Shown: positions 38,192 to 48,027, numbered from the stretch's first letter. The stretch: DNA of 64,000 bases from Novosphingobium sp. (GCF_024642085.1 NZ_JAHEBV010000009.1:36280-100279), one strand, 5' to 3'. The notes: generated by a model from the letters alone, not told the origin. A program made the numbers and translations.

Positions 38192-38790
38192 TCAGCATTC
38201 GGCGACATTGACGGCCAGTCCGCCAAGCGATGTTTTCTTGTACTTGGCACGCATATCAAACCCGGTCTGGCGCTTGGTCTCGATCACCTTGTCAAGGCTG
38301 ACCGCGTGCGATCCATTACCCATCGTGGCGAGGCGAGAGGTATCGACGGCCTTGATCGCACCCTTTCCATTACGCTCAATACAACGACGTTGCAGCAGTC
38401 CGCCTTCCGGATCACAGGCCAGCCCCAAATTGTGCGCCATCCCGATCTCGGCGGTGATTTCAGCTTGCACATTGGTGGCGCCCAGCGCGGCATCGAAACA
38501 AGCCGCTGCCATTGAGCGTGTCACCCCACTTTGCCCTCGCACCCCTCTTCCGCTCCCGAAATCGAAACGTTCTTCTTGTACAGCGCACCGAATGCCGCGT
38601 CAGTCAACAGAAACGTCCGCCGGGCTGCAATCGATGCGCAACAACCGCGATCGTGAAAGCGCATCACCCGGGGGGGATGATCCCAGCTTCGCCGTTTGTC
38701 GGGGCAGTAATGATGCGGCCGCGGCGGCGTTCCGATCGTCAGTCGCCATGGCCCACACGTTGATCCAGCGAAGAACTGCCGATCTTTTAA
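38192..38790 (-). pseudogene. L-serine ammonia-lyase remnant, 5'-truncated with three frameshifts
   Basis: About 195 codons of the C-terminal half of an Fe-S L-serine dehydratase can be followed on the minus strand through successive frame changes. They run WINVWAMATDDRNAA, then RIITAPTNGEAGIIP, then VMRFHD...[14 protein letters not shown]...GCEGKVG, then [15 protein letters not shown] to the natural end [10 protein letters not shown]. Each change fits one missing base in a G or C run (near 38718, 38672 and 38526). The cluster cysteines in [16 protein letters not shown] and RRCIERN survive. Upstream of about 38790 homology stops. The last 116-codon ORF alone is not a functional enzyme. The 150 bases from 38791 to 38940 hold no gene I can support. 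Confidence 0.85.
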
Positions 38791-38940
38791 GTTTCTATAT
38801 TGGCTGGCAAAAGCGAAGCTGTTTCGCAAGAATAGCAGGCGTAACGGCCGGGCCTGTGCAAACGGACCGCGCCAGTAGCGATGAGTCAGCGGTCAAAACC
38901 GGACTTGCCCTCGCGCACAAGGGTCGCCACATCTGATGTC

Positions 38941-39606
38941 ATGACCGAACAAACCGAACCCCCGCTGCGCGTCGGGATCATTCCTGTCACTCCGCTGGAA
39001 CAGAATTGCTCTCTGATCTGGTGTACCCGCACGATGCGTGGTGCGCTGGTCGATCCGGGCGGCGATCTGGACAAGCTCAAGGCCGCCGTGGCCAAAGTCG
39101 GCGTGACGATCGAAAAGATCCTGCTGACCCACGGACACCTGGATCATTGCGGGCAAGCGGGCATGCTGGCCAAGGAACTGGGCGTGCCGATTGAAGGCCC
39201 GCACGAGGATGACCGCTTCTGGATCGCGCAGCTGGACGATGACGGCAAGCGGTGGGGCATGCATGCCGAAAGCTTTGAACCTGACCGCTGGCTCAAGGAT
39301 GGCGACACAGTGACCGTGGGCGAATCGACGTTGCAGGTGATCCATTGCCCCGGTCACACGCCGGGCCATGTGGTTTTCTATACCCCTGAGGGGCATCTGG
39401 CGATGGTGGGCGATGTGCTGTTTTCAGGTTCGATCGGGCGCACCGATTTTCCACGCGGCAACCATGCCGACCTGATCGCGTCGATCACGCAAAAGTTGTG
39501 GCCGCTGGGCGATGACGTGACCTTCATTCCCGGCCATGGGCCAACCAGCACATTCGGCCGGGAACGACAGGTCAACGCCTACGTCAGCGATTATGCGCTG
39601 AGTTAG
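38941..39606 (+). CDS. MBL-fold hydrolase, glyoxalase II-like
   Basis: This 221-residue metallo-beta-lactamase-fold protein binds two metals through THGHLDHCGQ, the histidine in CPGHTPGHV, the aspartate in MVGDVLFSG and the histidine in IPGHGPTS. It resembles YcbL-type glyoxalase II enzymes that hydrolyse glutathione thioesters. Its placement near a glutathione-dependent pathway is suggestive only. ATG 38941 is selected because MTEQTEPPLRVGIIPVTPLEQN is the family start. It overlaps the convergent MAPEG gene by 4 bases. Confidence 0.9.
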   Translation: MTEQTEPPLRVGIIPVTPLEQNCSLIWCTRTMRGALVDPGGDLDKLKAAVAKVGVTIEKILLTHGHLDHCGQAGMLAKELGVPIEGPHEDDRFWIAQLDDDGKRWGMHAESFEPDRWLKDGDTVTVGESTLQVIHCPGHTPGHVVFYTPEGHLAMVGDVLFSGSIGRTDFPRGNHADLIASITQKLWPLGDDVTFIPGHGPTSTFGRERQVNAYVSDYALS

Positions 39607-40004
39607 AGTTTACCCAGCACGATCAGCACCGCAACGATCGGCAGACCGATCTGGGTCAGCATGGTGATCAGCGTGCCAACCATCCGGCCTTTGGCGAACG
39701 GTCCCGAACCGTCCATGCCCAAACCATGCGCAATGCGCCCAAGCATGAACAGCCCGCCGACGATGGCAAGCCATTGGCCGCCTTTGCCGGCCAGTTCGAT
39801 CCCGGCAATCAGAAATAGCACCCAAGGAGTGTTTTCTGCGAAATTAAGCTGGGCGCGCATCCGCCGTTCCATCAGGTCATTGCCGCCGGTGCCGACGCCG
39901 ATGCCCTGACTGCGGCGAACATTCCCGCAGCGCATGGCCAGCCAGAAATTGATCAATGCCGCCGCAGCGGCCAGCGAAAGCGTGGTAGGCAGGATTATGG
40001 ACAC
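39603..40004 (-). CDS. MAPEG-family membrane protein
   Basis: This 133-residue protein has four hydrophobic helices and the MAPEG pattern MRAQLNFAENTPWVLFLIAG with the conserved asparagine and glutamate, followed by GRIAHGLGMDG. Eukaryotic members metabolise eicosanoids and glutathione conjugates; bacterial ones are mostly uncharacterised. It is divergent from rpmF across 159 bases and overlaps the MBL gene at its 3' end. Confidence 0.88.
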   Translation of the reverse strand: MSIILPTTLSLAAAAALINFWLAMRCGNVRRSQGIGVGTGGNDLMERRMRAQLNFAENTPWVLFLIAGIELAGKGGQWLAIVGGLFMLGRIAHGLGMDGSGPFAKGRMVGTLITMLTQIGLPIVAVLIVLGKL

Positions 40005-40055
40005 GTGTATTCTCCCCCGTTGATGCTTCAGACCCGATCAGGGTTCAGGCGGTGC

Positions 40056-40083
40056 TTGCAACCCGCGCCAAATTCGTTATAGG
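40056..40083 (+). promoter_or_regulatory. Candidate promoter of rpmF-plsX-fabH
   Basis: TTGCAA (40056-40061) and TATAGG (40078-40083) are 16 bases apart and each match four of six consensus positions. The predicted start is about 75 bases before rpmF, leaving a leader of moderate length. The call rests on pattern only. Confidence 0.35.
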
Positions 40084-40163
40084 CGCGCCTTCGCAGCCGC
40101 CGGCCCCTTGGTCCAGCGCGGCCTTGGTAATCGACTTAAGACAATTCAGGAACAGGTGCCGCA

Positions 40164-40343
40164 ATGGCTGTCCCCAAGAGAAAAACTTCGCCTTCACGCC
40201 GGGGCATGCGCCGCAGCCATGACGCACTGAAGGTTGAGGCCTTTCACGAATGCCCTAATTGTGGTGAGCTGAAGCGCCCGCACAACCTGTGCCAGGCCTG
40301 CGGCCATTACAACGGTCGCGAGATCGTTTCGGTCGGGCTCTAA
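40164..40343 (+). CDS. rpmF: 50S ribosomal protein L32
   Basis: This 59-residue ribosomal protein starts [20 protein letters not shown] and has the zinc-type C-X2-C pair [18 protein letters not shown]. The ending GREIVSVGL is close to other alphaproteobacterial L32 sequences. It is too short for a 60-residue ORF cutoff, so automated lists may miss it. An AGGAAC/AGGTG region precedes the ATG. It is the first gene of the conserved rpmF-plsX-fabH-ihfA-merR run. Confidence 0.97.
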   Translation: MAVPKRKTSPSRRGMRRSHDALKVEAFHECPNCGELKRPHNLCQACGHYNGREIVSVGL

Positions 40344-40369
40344 GCCCCCTTAACCGGAGACATGCGCAC

Positions 40370-41425
40370 ATGACTTTGCCGCGTATCGCTGTCGACGCGA
40401 TGGGCGGGGATGAAGGTGTGCGCGTTATGATCGAAGGTGCGGCCTTGGCACGGCGCCGCCACGATCGGTTCAAGTTTCTGCTGGTCGGCGATGAAGAGCG
40501 GATCAAGACCGCGCTTGAAAATCATCCCAACCTGCGCGCCGCATCAGAAATCCTCCATTCCATCGATGTCGTTGCGGGTGACGAAAAGCCGACACAGGCG
40601 CTGCGCCGGGCTAAGACCACCTCGATGGGCATGGCAATCAACGCGGTAAAGACCGGCGCTGCCGGTGCTGCGGTCAGCGGCGGCAACACCGGTGCGCTGA
40701 TGGCGATGAGCAAGCTGGCCCTGCGCACCATGCCAGGGATTGACCGACCCGCGCTGTCCGCGCTGCTGCCCACGCTGGGCGAAACCGATATGGTCATGCT
40801 GGATCTGGGCGCGAATACCGAATGCGATGCCCGCAATCTGGTCCAGTTTGCCATCATGGGCGCGGCCTATTCGCGCATCGTCACCGGGCGCGAGCAGCCA
40901 CGCGTGCGTCTGCTCAATATCGGAACCGAAGAGACCAAGGGCACCGGCGATCTCCAGATCGCGGCTGGACAGCTGAAGGATGCGGCTAACGGCCTCGCCA
41001 TGTCGTTCGACGGATTTGTCGAGGCGGACAAGATCAACCGCGGCGAAGTTGACGTCGTTGTGACCGATGGGTTTTCCGGCAATATTGCGCTTAAAGCGGT
41101 TGAAGGCACCGCACGTTTTGTTGCCGATTTGCTGCGCCGCAGCTTTGCCTCGTCGCTGCGTTCCAAGTTTGGCTTTCTGGTGTCGCGCCCGGCGACCGAA
41201 CTGCTCAAGCACCACCTTGATCCAAACAACCACAATGGCGCTGTTTTCCTGGGGCTTAACGGGGTGGTGGTGAAAAGCCACGGCTCGGCCAGCGCGGTCG
41301 GCGTTGCCAATGCGGTGGCGGTCACCGCGCGATTGCTCGAACATAACCTGACCGAGCGGATTGCCGCCGATCTAGAACGCCTTGGCGGAAGCCATCTGGG
41401 CCGGACGGCCAAGGCCGCCGAGTGA
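40370..41425 (+). CDS. plsX: Phosphate acyltransferase PlsX
   Basis: This 351-residue enzyme converts acyl-ACP to acyl-phosphate for phospholipid synthesis. Family segments are [12 protein letters not shown] at the start, [35 protein letters not shown] and [19 protein letters not shown] 40370 follows CCGGAG; the frame is open further upstream across the end of rpmF. The stop overlaps the GTG start of fabH, coupling the two lipid-synthesis steps. Confidence 0.97.
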   Translation: MTLPRIAVDAMGGDEGVRVMIEGAALARRRHDRFKFLLVGDEERIKTALENHPNLRAASEILHSIDVVAGDEKPTQALRRAKTTSMGMAINAVKTGAAGAAVSGGNTGALMAMSKLALRTMPGIDRPALSALLPTLGETDMVMLDLGANTECDARNLVQFAIMGAAYSRIVTGREQPRVRLLNIGTEETKGTGDLQIAAGQLKDAANGLAMSFDGFVEADKINRGEVDVVVTDGFSGNIALKAVEGTARFVADLLRRSFASSLRSKFGFLVSRPATELLKHHLDPNNHNGAVFLGLNGVVVKSHGSASAVGVANAVAVTARLLEHNLTERIAADLERLGGSHLGRTAKAAE

Positions 41426-42390
41426 CGCGGCGCTCTGTTCTGATCGGCACGGGTTCAGCCCTGCCGCGCCGCGCCGTCAGCAACGCTGAGCTCACGCAGA
41501 CGGTCGATACCAGCGACGAGTGGATTGTCGAGCGCACCGGCATTCGCAACCGCCATATCTGCGGCGACGATGAAAATACCGCGACCCTGGCCATTGAGGC
41601 AGCGCGAGCGGCGATTGATGCGGCCGGGATCGAAGCGCAGAGCATTGGCCTGATAGTGCTGGCCACGGCAACGCCAAACCAGACTTTTCCGGCTACCGCC
41701 ACGATCGTCCAGGACGCATTGGGCTGCAATGGCGGGATCGCTTTTGACGTGGCGGCGGTGTGTTCTGGCTTTCTCTATGCACTGAGCGTGGCCGATTCAA
41801 TGCTGCAAACCGGCATGGCGCAGCGCGCGCTGGTAATTGGTGCGGAAACCTTCAGCCGGATTCTTGACTGGGAGGACCGCACCACCTGCGTTCTGTTTGG
41901 CGACGGGGCAGGCGCCGTCATTCTTGAAGCGCAGGACGTTGCCGCAGACGGCCCTGGCGTGCTGGCCTGCCGCTTGCATGCTGACGGCGCACACAACGAA
42001 CTTCTCTATGTCGATGGTGGTGCGGGGACGACAGGAACCGTCGGTCATCTGCGCATGAAAGGCCGCGAAGTGTTCCGCCATGCCGTGGTCAATCTGGCCG
42101 AAGTTCTGGGCGAAGTGCTTGCCGACGTGGGACTTTCTCCGGCCGATATCGACTGGGTCGTGCCCCATCAGGCCAATCAGCGGATCCTGGATGCCACCGC
42201 CAAAAAGCTTGGACTGCCGCCAGAAAAGGTCGTTGTGACAGTAGATCGCCATGCCAATACCTCTGCCGCATCAGTGCCGCTCGCGCTTGATGCGGCGGTG
42301 CGCGACGGGCGCGTAAAGCCTGGCGACCTTGTCGTGCTCGAGGCGATGGGCGGCGGCTTCACTTGGGGCGCAAGTTTGATCCGCGTTTGA
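41422..42390 (+). CDS. fabH: Beta-ketoacyl-ACP synthase III
   Basis: This 322-residue enzyme condenses acetyl-CoA with malonyl-ACP to start fatty acid synthesis. The catalytic triad is visible: Cys114 in VAAVCSGFL, histidine in [11 protein letters not shown] and asparagine in [12 protein letters not shown]. The C-terminus GLSPADIDW...[14 protein letters not shown] is typical. It begins with GTG overlapping the plsX stop. Confidence 0.97.
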   Translation: MTRRSVLIGTGSALPRRAVSNAELTQTVDTSDEWIVERTGIRNRHICGDDENTATLAIEAARAAIDAAGIEAQSIGLIVLATATPNQTFPATATIVQDALGCNGGIAFDVAAVCSGFLYALSVADSMLQTGMAQRALVIGAETFSRILDWEDRTTCVLFGDGAGAVILEAQDVAADGPGVLACRLHADGAHNELLYVDGGAGTTGTVGHLRMKGREVFRHAVVNLAEVLGEVLADVGLSPADIDWVVPHQANQRILDATAKKLGLPPEKVVVTVDRHANTSAASVPLALDAAVRDGRVKPGDLVVLEAMGGGFTWGASLIRV

Positions 42391-42394
42391 GGAG

Positions 42395-42423
42395 ACTGCG
42401 CTAACCCACAGGTTTTGCGCAGT
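42395..42423. other. Hairpin between fabH and ihfA
   Basis: ACTGCGC (42395-42401) pairs with GCGCAGT (42417-42423), and the inner AACC/GGTT extends the stem around a CACA loop with a small bulge. It starts 5 bases after the fabH stop. No T-run follows, so it may be an attenuator, processing site or Rho-dependent end, not a simple terminator. Confidence 0.5.
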
Positions 42424-42504
42424 TACGTTGCATTTGCGGACGCAATCGGTATGCTTTGATTCGCAGGTCGCGCTGCTCAAAAAGGAAGGGGCTTGCTGCG
42501 CTCC

Positions 42505-42792
42505 ATGTCTACGTTGACCCGGGCCGATCTGGCCGAAGCCCTGAACCGCAAGCTTGGACTTTCGCGTTCGGACTCTCTCACCATGGTTGAATCCATCTTG
42601 CGGCACATGTGCGAAGCATTGTCACAAGGCGAAAACGTCAAGATTTCAGGCTTCGGCACGTTCCTGCTGCGCGACAAAGGTGAGCGTGTGGGCCGCAACC
42701 CCAAGACCGGGGTCGAAGTTCCGATTACGCCGCGCCGGGTCATGACGTTCCGCGCCAGCCAGATGCTCAAGGACCGGATCACCAAGGGATGA
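42505..42792 (+). CDS. ihfA: Integration host factor subunit alpha
   Basis: This 95-residue DNA-bending protein of the HU/IHF family has [17 protein letters not shown] at the start, [17 protein letters not shown] in the core, and the arm-tip signature [17 protein letters not shown]. The ATG at 42505 is chosen; a TTG at 42493 would add four residues but sits too close to the AAGGAAGGGG ribosome-binding sequence. The stop overlaps the MerR gene. Confidence 0.94.
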   Translation: MSTLTRADLAEALNRKLGLSRSDSLTMVESILRHMCEALSQGENVKISGFGTFLLRDKGERVGRNPKTGVEVPITPRRVMTFRASQMLKDRITKG

Positions 42793-43199
42793 GCGACGCC
42801 GCGCTGTTCGACGATGGCAAGGATGCCGGCGCGCTTCGCACTATTGGCGAAGTCGCAAAGGCGCTGGGTATTCGCCAGCACGTCCTGCGCTATTGGGAAG
42901 AACAGTTTCCGATGCTCCGCCCGCTCAAACGCGGCGGTGGCAGGCGCTACTACCGGGCTGAGGATGTGACGCTGGTCGAAACGATCGACCGGCTGGTCCA
43001 CCGTGAAGGATACACGCTCAAAGGCGCGCGCATGGCGCTGAGCGGGCAGACTTCGCCGACCGCGGCCCGATCCGCTTCCCTTCCGTCGCCGGGAGAAGCA
43101 CAGGCTTTGCCGGCAGCTTCCACGCCGGCGCAATTTGCCCTGCGGGCGCGCCTGATCGCGCTGCGTTCAACCCTGGTCAACGCGCTCCACGATAGCTGA
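42789..43199 (+). CDS. MerR-family transcriptional regulator
   Basis: This 136-residue protein has an N-terminal winged helix-turn-helix ([21 protein letters not shown], then [20 protein letters not shown]). A Pro/Ser/Ala-rich linker and a short C-terminal helix follow. It lacks the cysteines of metal-sensing MerR proteins and resembles the HspR/MlrA-like group. Its position directly after ihfA, with an ATGA overlap, is conserved in alphaproteobacteria, but target genes are unknown. Confidence 0.9.
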   Translation: MSDAALFDDGKDAGALRTIGEVAKALGIRQHVLRYWEEQFPMLRPLKRGGGRRYYRAEDVTLVETIDRLVHREGYTLKGARMALSGQTSPTAARSASLPSPGEAQALPAASTPAQFALRARLIALRSTLVNALHDS

Positions 43200-43268
43200 G
43201 GCGACCAGCCTCTCGTCAAAGCGGGTTGGGCGCGCTAGGGTCGTTCCATTGCAGGAGCGAAACATTTC

Positions 43269-44702
43269 ATGACGCACGGTTACGACGCAGACCTGGCGCT
43301 GCTGATCAATGGCAGCTGGAAACTGGGTGAGGGACGCGATCTGTTCCCCGTGGTGGATCCTGCCCGCGGCGAGACGATTGGCGAAGTGCCGCTGGCAACC
43401 CCGGCCGATCTGGATGAAGCCCTTGACGCAGCAGACAAGGGTTTTGTCCTGTGGCGCGCCACACCCGCCGATCAACGCGCCGCCGTGATGCACAAGGCAG
43501 CGGCCCTGATGCGCGAACGCAGCGAAACCATCGCCCGGCTGCTGACGCAGGAACAAGGCAAACCACTGGCCGAAGCACGCGGCGAAGTTTCTGGCAGCGC
43601 CCAACTGTTCGATTGGGCGGCAGAGGAAGCAACCCGTATATATGGGCGCGTGCTGGTGCGGCCTACCGGGCAGCGATCAATGGTGATCAAACAACCGGTT
43701 GGCCCGGTTGCGGCGTTCAGCCCCTGGAACTTTCCGGTCTATCTGATGGCCAAAAAGCTGGCCCCAGCGCTGGCGGTGGGCTGTTCGGTAATCGCCAAAC
43801 CGCCTGAGGAAACGCCTGGCAGCTGCGGCGCGCTGATGCGCTGCCTGTTCGACGCGGGGCTGCCTGCAGGCGTTGCCCAAATGGTCCACGGCGTGCCCGA
43901 TACGGTCAGCCGCCACTTGCTCGCCAGCCCGGTGATCCGCAAGGTCAGCTTCACTGGATCTACCCCGGTCGGCCGCCATCTGATGCGGCTCGCCGCTGAC
44001 GGGCTGAAGCGCATCACCATGGAACTGGGCGGCCACGCGCCGGTTCTTGTGTTCGAGGACTGCGATCTTGAAAAGACGCTAGACATGGTGGTGCCGCAAA
44101 AGTTCCGCAATGCCGGCCAGGTGTGCGTCAGCCCCACGCGGTTCTATGTCCAGCAAGGGATCTATGACCGCTTTGTCGATGGGTTTGCAGCGCGCACCGC
44201 CCAGGTAAAGACCGGCCACGGGCTGGACGCTGATACCAAGATGGGTCCGCTTGCCAATATCCGCCGCCCCGATGCAATCTCGGCGCTGGTAGACGATGCC
44301 GCCGCCAAGGGGGCCCGGGTGTTGGCCGGCGGTCACCGCGGCAATGAAGGGTTCTTCTTCCAGCCGACTCTGCTGGCCGACGTGCCGGACAGCGCCGATA
44401 TCATGAACACCGAACCTTTTGGCCCTGTCGCAGTGGCAGCCCCGTTCGCCACGCTTGAGGATGCGCTTGCAAAGGCAAACCGCCTGCCCTTCGGCCTGGC
44501 GGCCTTCGCCTTCACGGAAAACATGCGGCAGGCCAACCTGCTGGGCGATGCGATTGAAAGCGGCATGGTCGGGATCAACACCTTCGCAATCAGCGTGCCC
44601 GACGCGCCGTTCGGCGGGGTCAAGGATTCGGGCTTTGGTAGCGAGGGCGGGATCGAGGGAATCGAAAGCTATCTGGCGACAAAGGCGATCCACACCGCCT
44701 GA
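43269..44702 (+). CDS. NAD(P)-dependent succinate-semialdehyde dehydrogenase-type aldehyde dehydrogenase
   Basis: This 477-residue aldehyde dehydrogenase has the general base Glu252 in TMELGGHAPV and the nucleophile Cys286 in NAGQVCVSPT, separated by the usual 34 residues. SPWNFPVYLMAKKLAPAL and FTGSTPVGRHLM form the NAD site. The closest named relatives by pattern are succinate-semialdehyde dehydrogenases, but substrate assignment is tentative. AGGAGCG precedes the ATG. No GABA transaminase is in the window. Confidence 0.9.
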   Translation: MTHGYDADLALLINGSWKLGEGRDLFPVVDPARGETIGEVPLATPADLDEALDAADKGFVLWRATPADQRAAVMHKAAALMRERSETIARLLTQEQGKPLAEARGEVSGSAQLFDWAAEEATRIYGRVLVRPTGQRSMVIKQPVGPVAAFSPWNFPVYLMAKKLAPALAVGCSVIAKPPEETPGSCGALMRCLFDAGLPAGVAQMVHGVPDTVSRHLLASPVIRKVSFTGSTPVGRHLMRLAADGLKRITMELGGHAPVLVFEDCDLEKTLDMVVPQKFRNAGQVCVSPTRFYVQQGIYDRFVDGFAARTAQVKTGHGLDADTKMGPLANIRRPDAISALVDDAAAKGARVLAGGHRGNEGFFFQPTLLADVPDSADIMNTEPFGPVAVAAPFATLEDALAKANRLPFGLAAFAFTENMRQANLLGDAIESGMVGINTFAISVPDAPFGGVKDSGFGSEGGIEGIESYLATKAIHTA

Positions 44703-44706
44703 ACGC

Positions 44707-45249
44707 TCAGATCAGCTGAGGCCCCAAGGCCGGATCAAGATCGCGGGGGCGGATCAGGTGAACCAATTTCGCCGTCTTGTCGGTCAGCTCCGCCCATCGT
44801 CTGATCGGTAATTCCAGCACCGCATAGGCTGCGGTCGGAAACTTCACTTCGACACTATCGCGCAGCGGGCTTGATCCGTCATCAGGAACCAGGTCGAAGA
44901 TCAGGTCTTCCAGTCCTGGATTGTGACCGACCATCAGCGTCGCAGCAAAGGCATCGTCCTGTTCGCGCAGCAGATCGGCCAGGGTAGCGCTGCTGGCCAG
45001 ATAGATCCTCCTGTCCCAGTTCACCGCCAGCGGACGACCCGCCGCTTCTGCCGCGATTTCCACTGTTTCAGCGCACCGCACCGCCGGGCTGGAAATCAGA
45101 TGATCCCAGGCGATGCCATGATCGCGGATGTGGCGGCCCATGATGGCGGCCCCGGCGCGGCCACGCGTGTTCAGCGGGCGATCGAAATCGCGGGCGCGCG
45201 GATCGGCCCAGTCGGATTTTGCATGGCGGAACAGGCCGAGGGTCTTCAC
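44707..45249 (-). CDS. SixA-type histidine phosphatase
   Basis: This 180-residue histidine phosphatase begins MKTLGLFRHAKSDW (catalytic RHA) and has LISSPAVRCAETVEIAA and TLMVGHNPGLEDLIF with the second catalytic histidine. SixA in E. coli removes phosphate from histidine phosphotransfer domains. Its start overlaps the stop of the DinG-type helicase gene (ATGA), so the two are co-translated. Confidence 0.9.
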   Translation of the reverse strand: MKTLGLFRHAKSDWADPRARDFDRPLNTRGRAGAAIMGRHIRDHGIAWDHLISSPAVRCAETVEIAAEAAGRPLAVNWDRRIYLASSATLADLLREQDDAFAATLMVGHNPGLEDLIFDLVPDDGSSPLRDSVEVKFPTAAYAVLELPIRRWAELTDKTAKLVHLIRPRDLDPALGPQLI

Positions 45250-47978
45250 GTGGTACTTTCGCGAGGGGCGGGCGCTCCAAAAGCACCGGTGGACACACGT
45301 TGTAAAGCTTCGTCCAGTGTCACGCGCACAACAGGCGTGCCTTGGGGGAAGGCGTTCAGCAAACGGCTGGGAAAGGCGGCGGACAGGACGACGAAATGGC
45401 CGTGATCGTCACGGCTGCGGATCAGGCGCCCGAAAGCCTGCGCAAGCCGTGCGCGGATGATCGCATCATCATAAGCGCTTCCGCCGCCCGCCATCCGCCG
45501 TGCGCGGTGCAGGATCGATGGTTTGGGCCACGGCACCTGCTCCATAATCACTAGCCGCAGTGAATGGCCCGGCACGTCCACCCCGTCGCGCAGGGCATCG
45601 GTGCCCAGCAGGCTGGCGCGCGGATCATCCCGAAAAATATCAACCAGCGTTCCGGTGTCGATAGGATCAACATGCTGAGCATAGAGCGGCAGGCCATTGC
45701 GGGCCAACCGATCAGCAATCCGGCCATGGACAGCGCGAAGCCGGCGAATTGCCGTAAACAGGCCCAGGACGCCGCCTTGGGCCGCTTCGATCAGGCGGCC
45801 ATAGGCACCAGCCAGCGCGCCGACATCGCCGCGCGGTACGTCTGTTACGATCAGGACCTGGGCCTGCGATGCATAGTCGAACGGGCTGGCAAAACTTGAC
45901 AGGTCAGGGACCAGGCCCAGTTCGGGCGCGCCGCTGCGGATGATCGCTTCGCTCCATCCGTCTTCACTGCCGCTGCTGCCGTCTTTTAGAGTAGCCGATG
46001 TAATCATCACACCGTGCGCGGGTTCGAGCACGGTGCGCGCGAACGGCTTCATCGGATTAAGCCAGCGGCGATGCATGCCGACATCGTATTCGCGCGCTTC
46101 GGCCCGGTCGACAGCAAGCCAATCGACAAACTCGGGATCGGCAGGTCCGCCCAGCCGTTCGAGCAGCGCCTCCCATGCGGCAAGCAGGTCAATACGCCAG
46201 GCCAGCGAATGACGCGCACCCTCAATTCGTGCACGGCCTGCGCCGTCAAGCCAGTCGGGAGGTTCGGCGACCAGCGCGTCAAGCCGCACCCCCAGCCGGA
46301 TCAGCGGTCCACGCAGTTCGGCCAGTGCGGCCTGGGCGGCTCCTGCCCGCTCGATGAAATCACCGTCAAGCTGTGCCGCTTCGGTTTCAAGACCGTAGCC
46401 CGCTTCCTGTCCGCCGCTTTCGTCACGGGCATAGACGGCGGAGCGCACTCCGGCGAACAGTTCTTCCAGTGCGCCCCACGGCGCACCTTCGGCCAGCCGC
46501 TGCAGCCAGCCATCGCTGGGCAATGCTTCGGCCGCGTGGCGTGCAGCGGCAATCGCCTTGCCGCCTGCCTCATCATAGCTGGCCAGGTCGGCCAGCCGCG
46601 CAGCCAGACCCCGGCGCCGGCCCTTCGATCCACGTTCGGGGCCGATCACCCAGCGGCGCAGCTCGATTGTTTCGGCTCCGGTGAGAGCTGCGGCAAAGGT
46701 CGAATCGGCAGCTTCGAAAACATGGTGCCCTTCATCGAATACAATGCGTGTCGGGCGCTGTGCGGTATCACGTCCGCGTGCGGCGTTGACCATGACCAGC
46801 GCGTGGTTGGCAATGACCAGATCGGCCTGGGCGCTGGCACGAGCAGCGCGCTCGATGAAGCATTTGCGGTAGTGCGGACACCCTGCATAAACGCACTCAC
46901 CGCGCCGGTCTGTCAGCGCCGCGACCCCGCGCTGCCTGAAGAGAGTGCCTAGCCAGCCCGGCAGATCGCCGCCGATCATGTCGCCGTCCTGGCTGAACGC
47001 CGCCCAACGCGCGACCAGATGCGCCAGGATGCCTGCGCGGCCCGAAAAGCCGCCTTGCAAGGCGTCTTCCAGGTTCAGCAGGCACAGATAGTTTTCGCGG
47101 CCCTTGCGTACCACCACCGGCTGGGTGCCATCGGCCCGCCGCTCTCCCCACGCGCGGCGGCTCTCCCGGCGCAGCTGGCGTTGCAGCGCCTTGGTATAGG
47201 TTGATACCCAGACCGTGCCGCCGCTTTGCTGCGCCCACAGTGAGGCCGGGGCAAGATAGCCCAGCGTCTTGCCGATCCCGGTCCCGGCCTGAGCCAGCAG
47301 CAGATGCGGCACTCCTTCGCGGCGGCGCGGGGCAAACGTGCTGGCAGCTTCAACGGCATAGGTTTGCTGGGCAGGGCGCGGCTCGGCACCTTGTCCGGTC
47401 AGAACTGCCAGTCGGGCGATCACTTCCTTTTCTGCCAGCGAGACCTGCGCAGGCTGGGGCCGCTCTGGCACTTCATCCCACTCAGGCAGGCGCGAGAAAA
47501 GCCAGCGCTCCGCTTTTTCCGGTTTGGCTATGCGCGGGTTTAGCAGGGCAGCCCAAGGCCAGCGTTGGCGGGTAAGGCTTTGCAAAGCAGTCCATGCGCC
47601 TTCGCGCTCGTGCCAGTCCGCCGCTTCGCACTGGGTCAACAATGTCCCCGCAGCCAGCTGCAGGATAGCTGGAACACTGTCATCCCCGCCCGGATCGGCC
47701 AAGCCGAGGGCGTGGGCCAGCCCCTTGGGCGTGGGAACGACAAACCGCGCCGGATAGACGAAGGCGAATAGCTCAAGCAGATCGAGCCCGGAAAGGTCAG
47801 GATAGCCCAACCTTGTTGCCACCAGCGGGGCGTTGATCAGCAGCAAGGGCGTATCTGCTGCGGCGACGATGGCGTCGCCTTTGCTTACCGTGCGGGTCGC
47901 TCCACCACCATCGCGGAGCCAGCACCCGCTGTGGCTGGCGTGAAGTGCGGGCAAGGGAAGGGCGGCGTGATCTGCCAT
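45246..47978 (-). CDS. DinG-type ATP-dependent DNA helicase
   Basis: This 910-residue XPD/DinG-family superfamily 2 helicase has Walker A in QAGTGIGKTLGYLAPA and a DEGH box in IVFDEGHHVFEAADS. Cysteines in GECVYAGCPHYRKCF, together with an upstream CLLNLEDAL cysteine, look like the 4Fe-4S cluster of the family. The C-terminal helicase motif SLLGTDALRDGVDVPG leads to LIRSRDDHGHFVVL. The first 200 residues are an extra domain. A near match to the alphaproteobacterial LexA box lies 13 bases upstream (47991-48005). Confidence 0.92.
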   Translation of the reverse strand: MADHAALPLPALHASHSGCWLRDGGGATRTVSKGDAIVAAADTPLLLINAPLVATRLGYPDLSGLDLLELFAFVYPARFVVPTPKGLAHALGLADPGGDDSVPAILQLAAGTLLTQCEAADWHEREGAWTALQSLTRQRWPWAALLNPRIAKPEKAERWLFSRLPEWDEVPERPQPAQVSLAEKEVIARLAVLTGQGAEPRPAQQTYAVEAASTFAPRRREGVPHLLLAQAGTGIGKTLGYLAPASLWAQQSGGTVWVSTYTKALQRQLRRESRRAWGERRADGTQPVVVRKGRENYLCLLNLEDALQGGFSGRAGILAHLVARWAAFSQDGDMIGGDLPGWLGTLFRQRGVAALTDRRGECVYAGCPHYRKCFIERAARASAQADLVIANHALVMVNAARGRDTAQRPTRIVFDEGHHVFEAADSTFAAALTGAETIELRRWVIGPERGSKGRRRGLAARLADLASYDEAGGKAIAAARHAAEALPSDGWLQRLAEGAPWGALEELFAGVRSAVYARDESGGQEAGYGLETEAAQLDGDFIERAGAAQAALAELRGPLIRLGVRLDALVAEPPDWLDGAGRARIEGARHSLAWRIDLLAAWEALLERLGGPADPEFVDWLAVDRAEAREYDVGMHRRWLNPMKPFARTVLEPAHGVMITSATLKDGSSGSEDGWSEAIIRSGAPELGLVPDLSSFASPFDYASQAQVLIVTDVPRGDVGALAGAYGRLIEAAQGGVLGLFTAIRRLRAVHGRIADRLARNGLPLYAQHVDPIDTGTLVDIFRDDPRASLLGTDALRDGVDVPGHSLRLVIMEQVPWPKPSILHRARRMAGGGSAYDDAIIRARLAQAFGRLIRSRDDHGHFVVLSAAFPSRLLNAFPQGTPVVRVTLDEALQRVSTGAFGAPAPRESTT

Positions 47979-48027
47979 CCAGCTCGCCTAGAACGAAAAG
48001 GAAACGGATTAAAGCAAGAAGCCTCGA

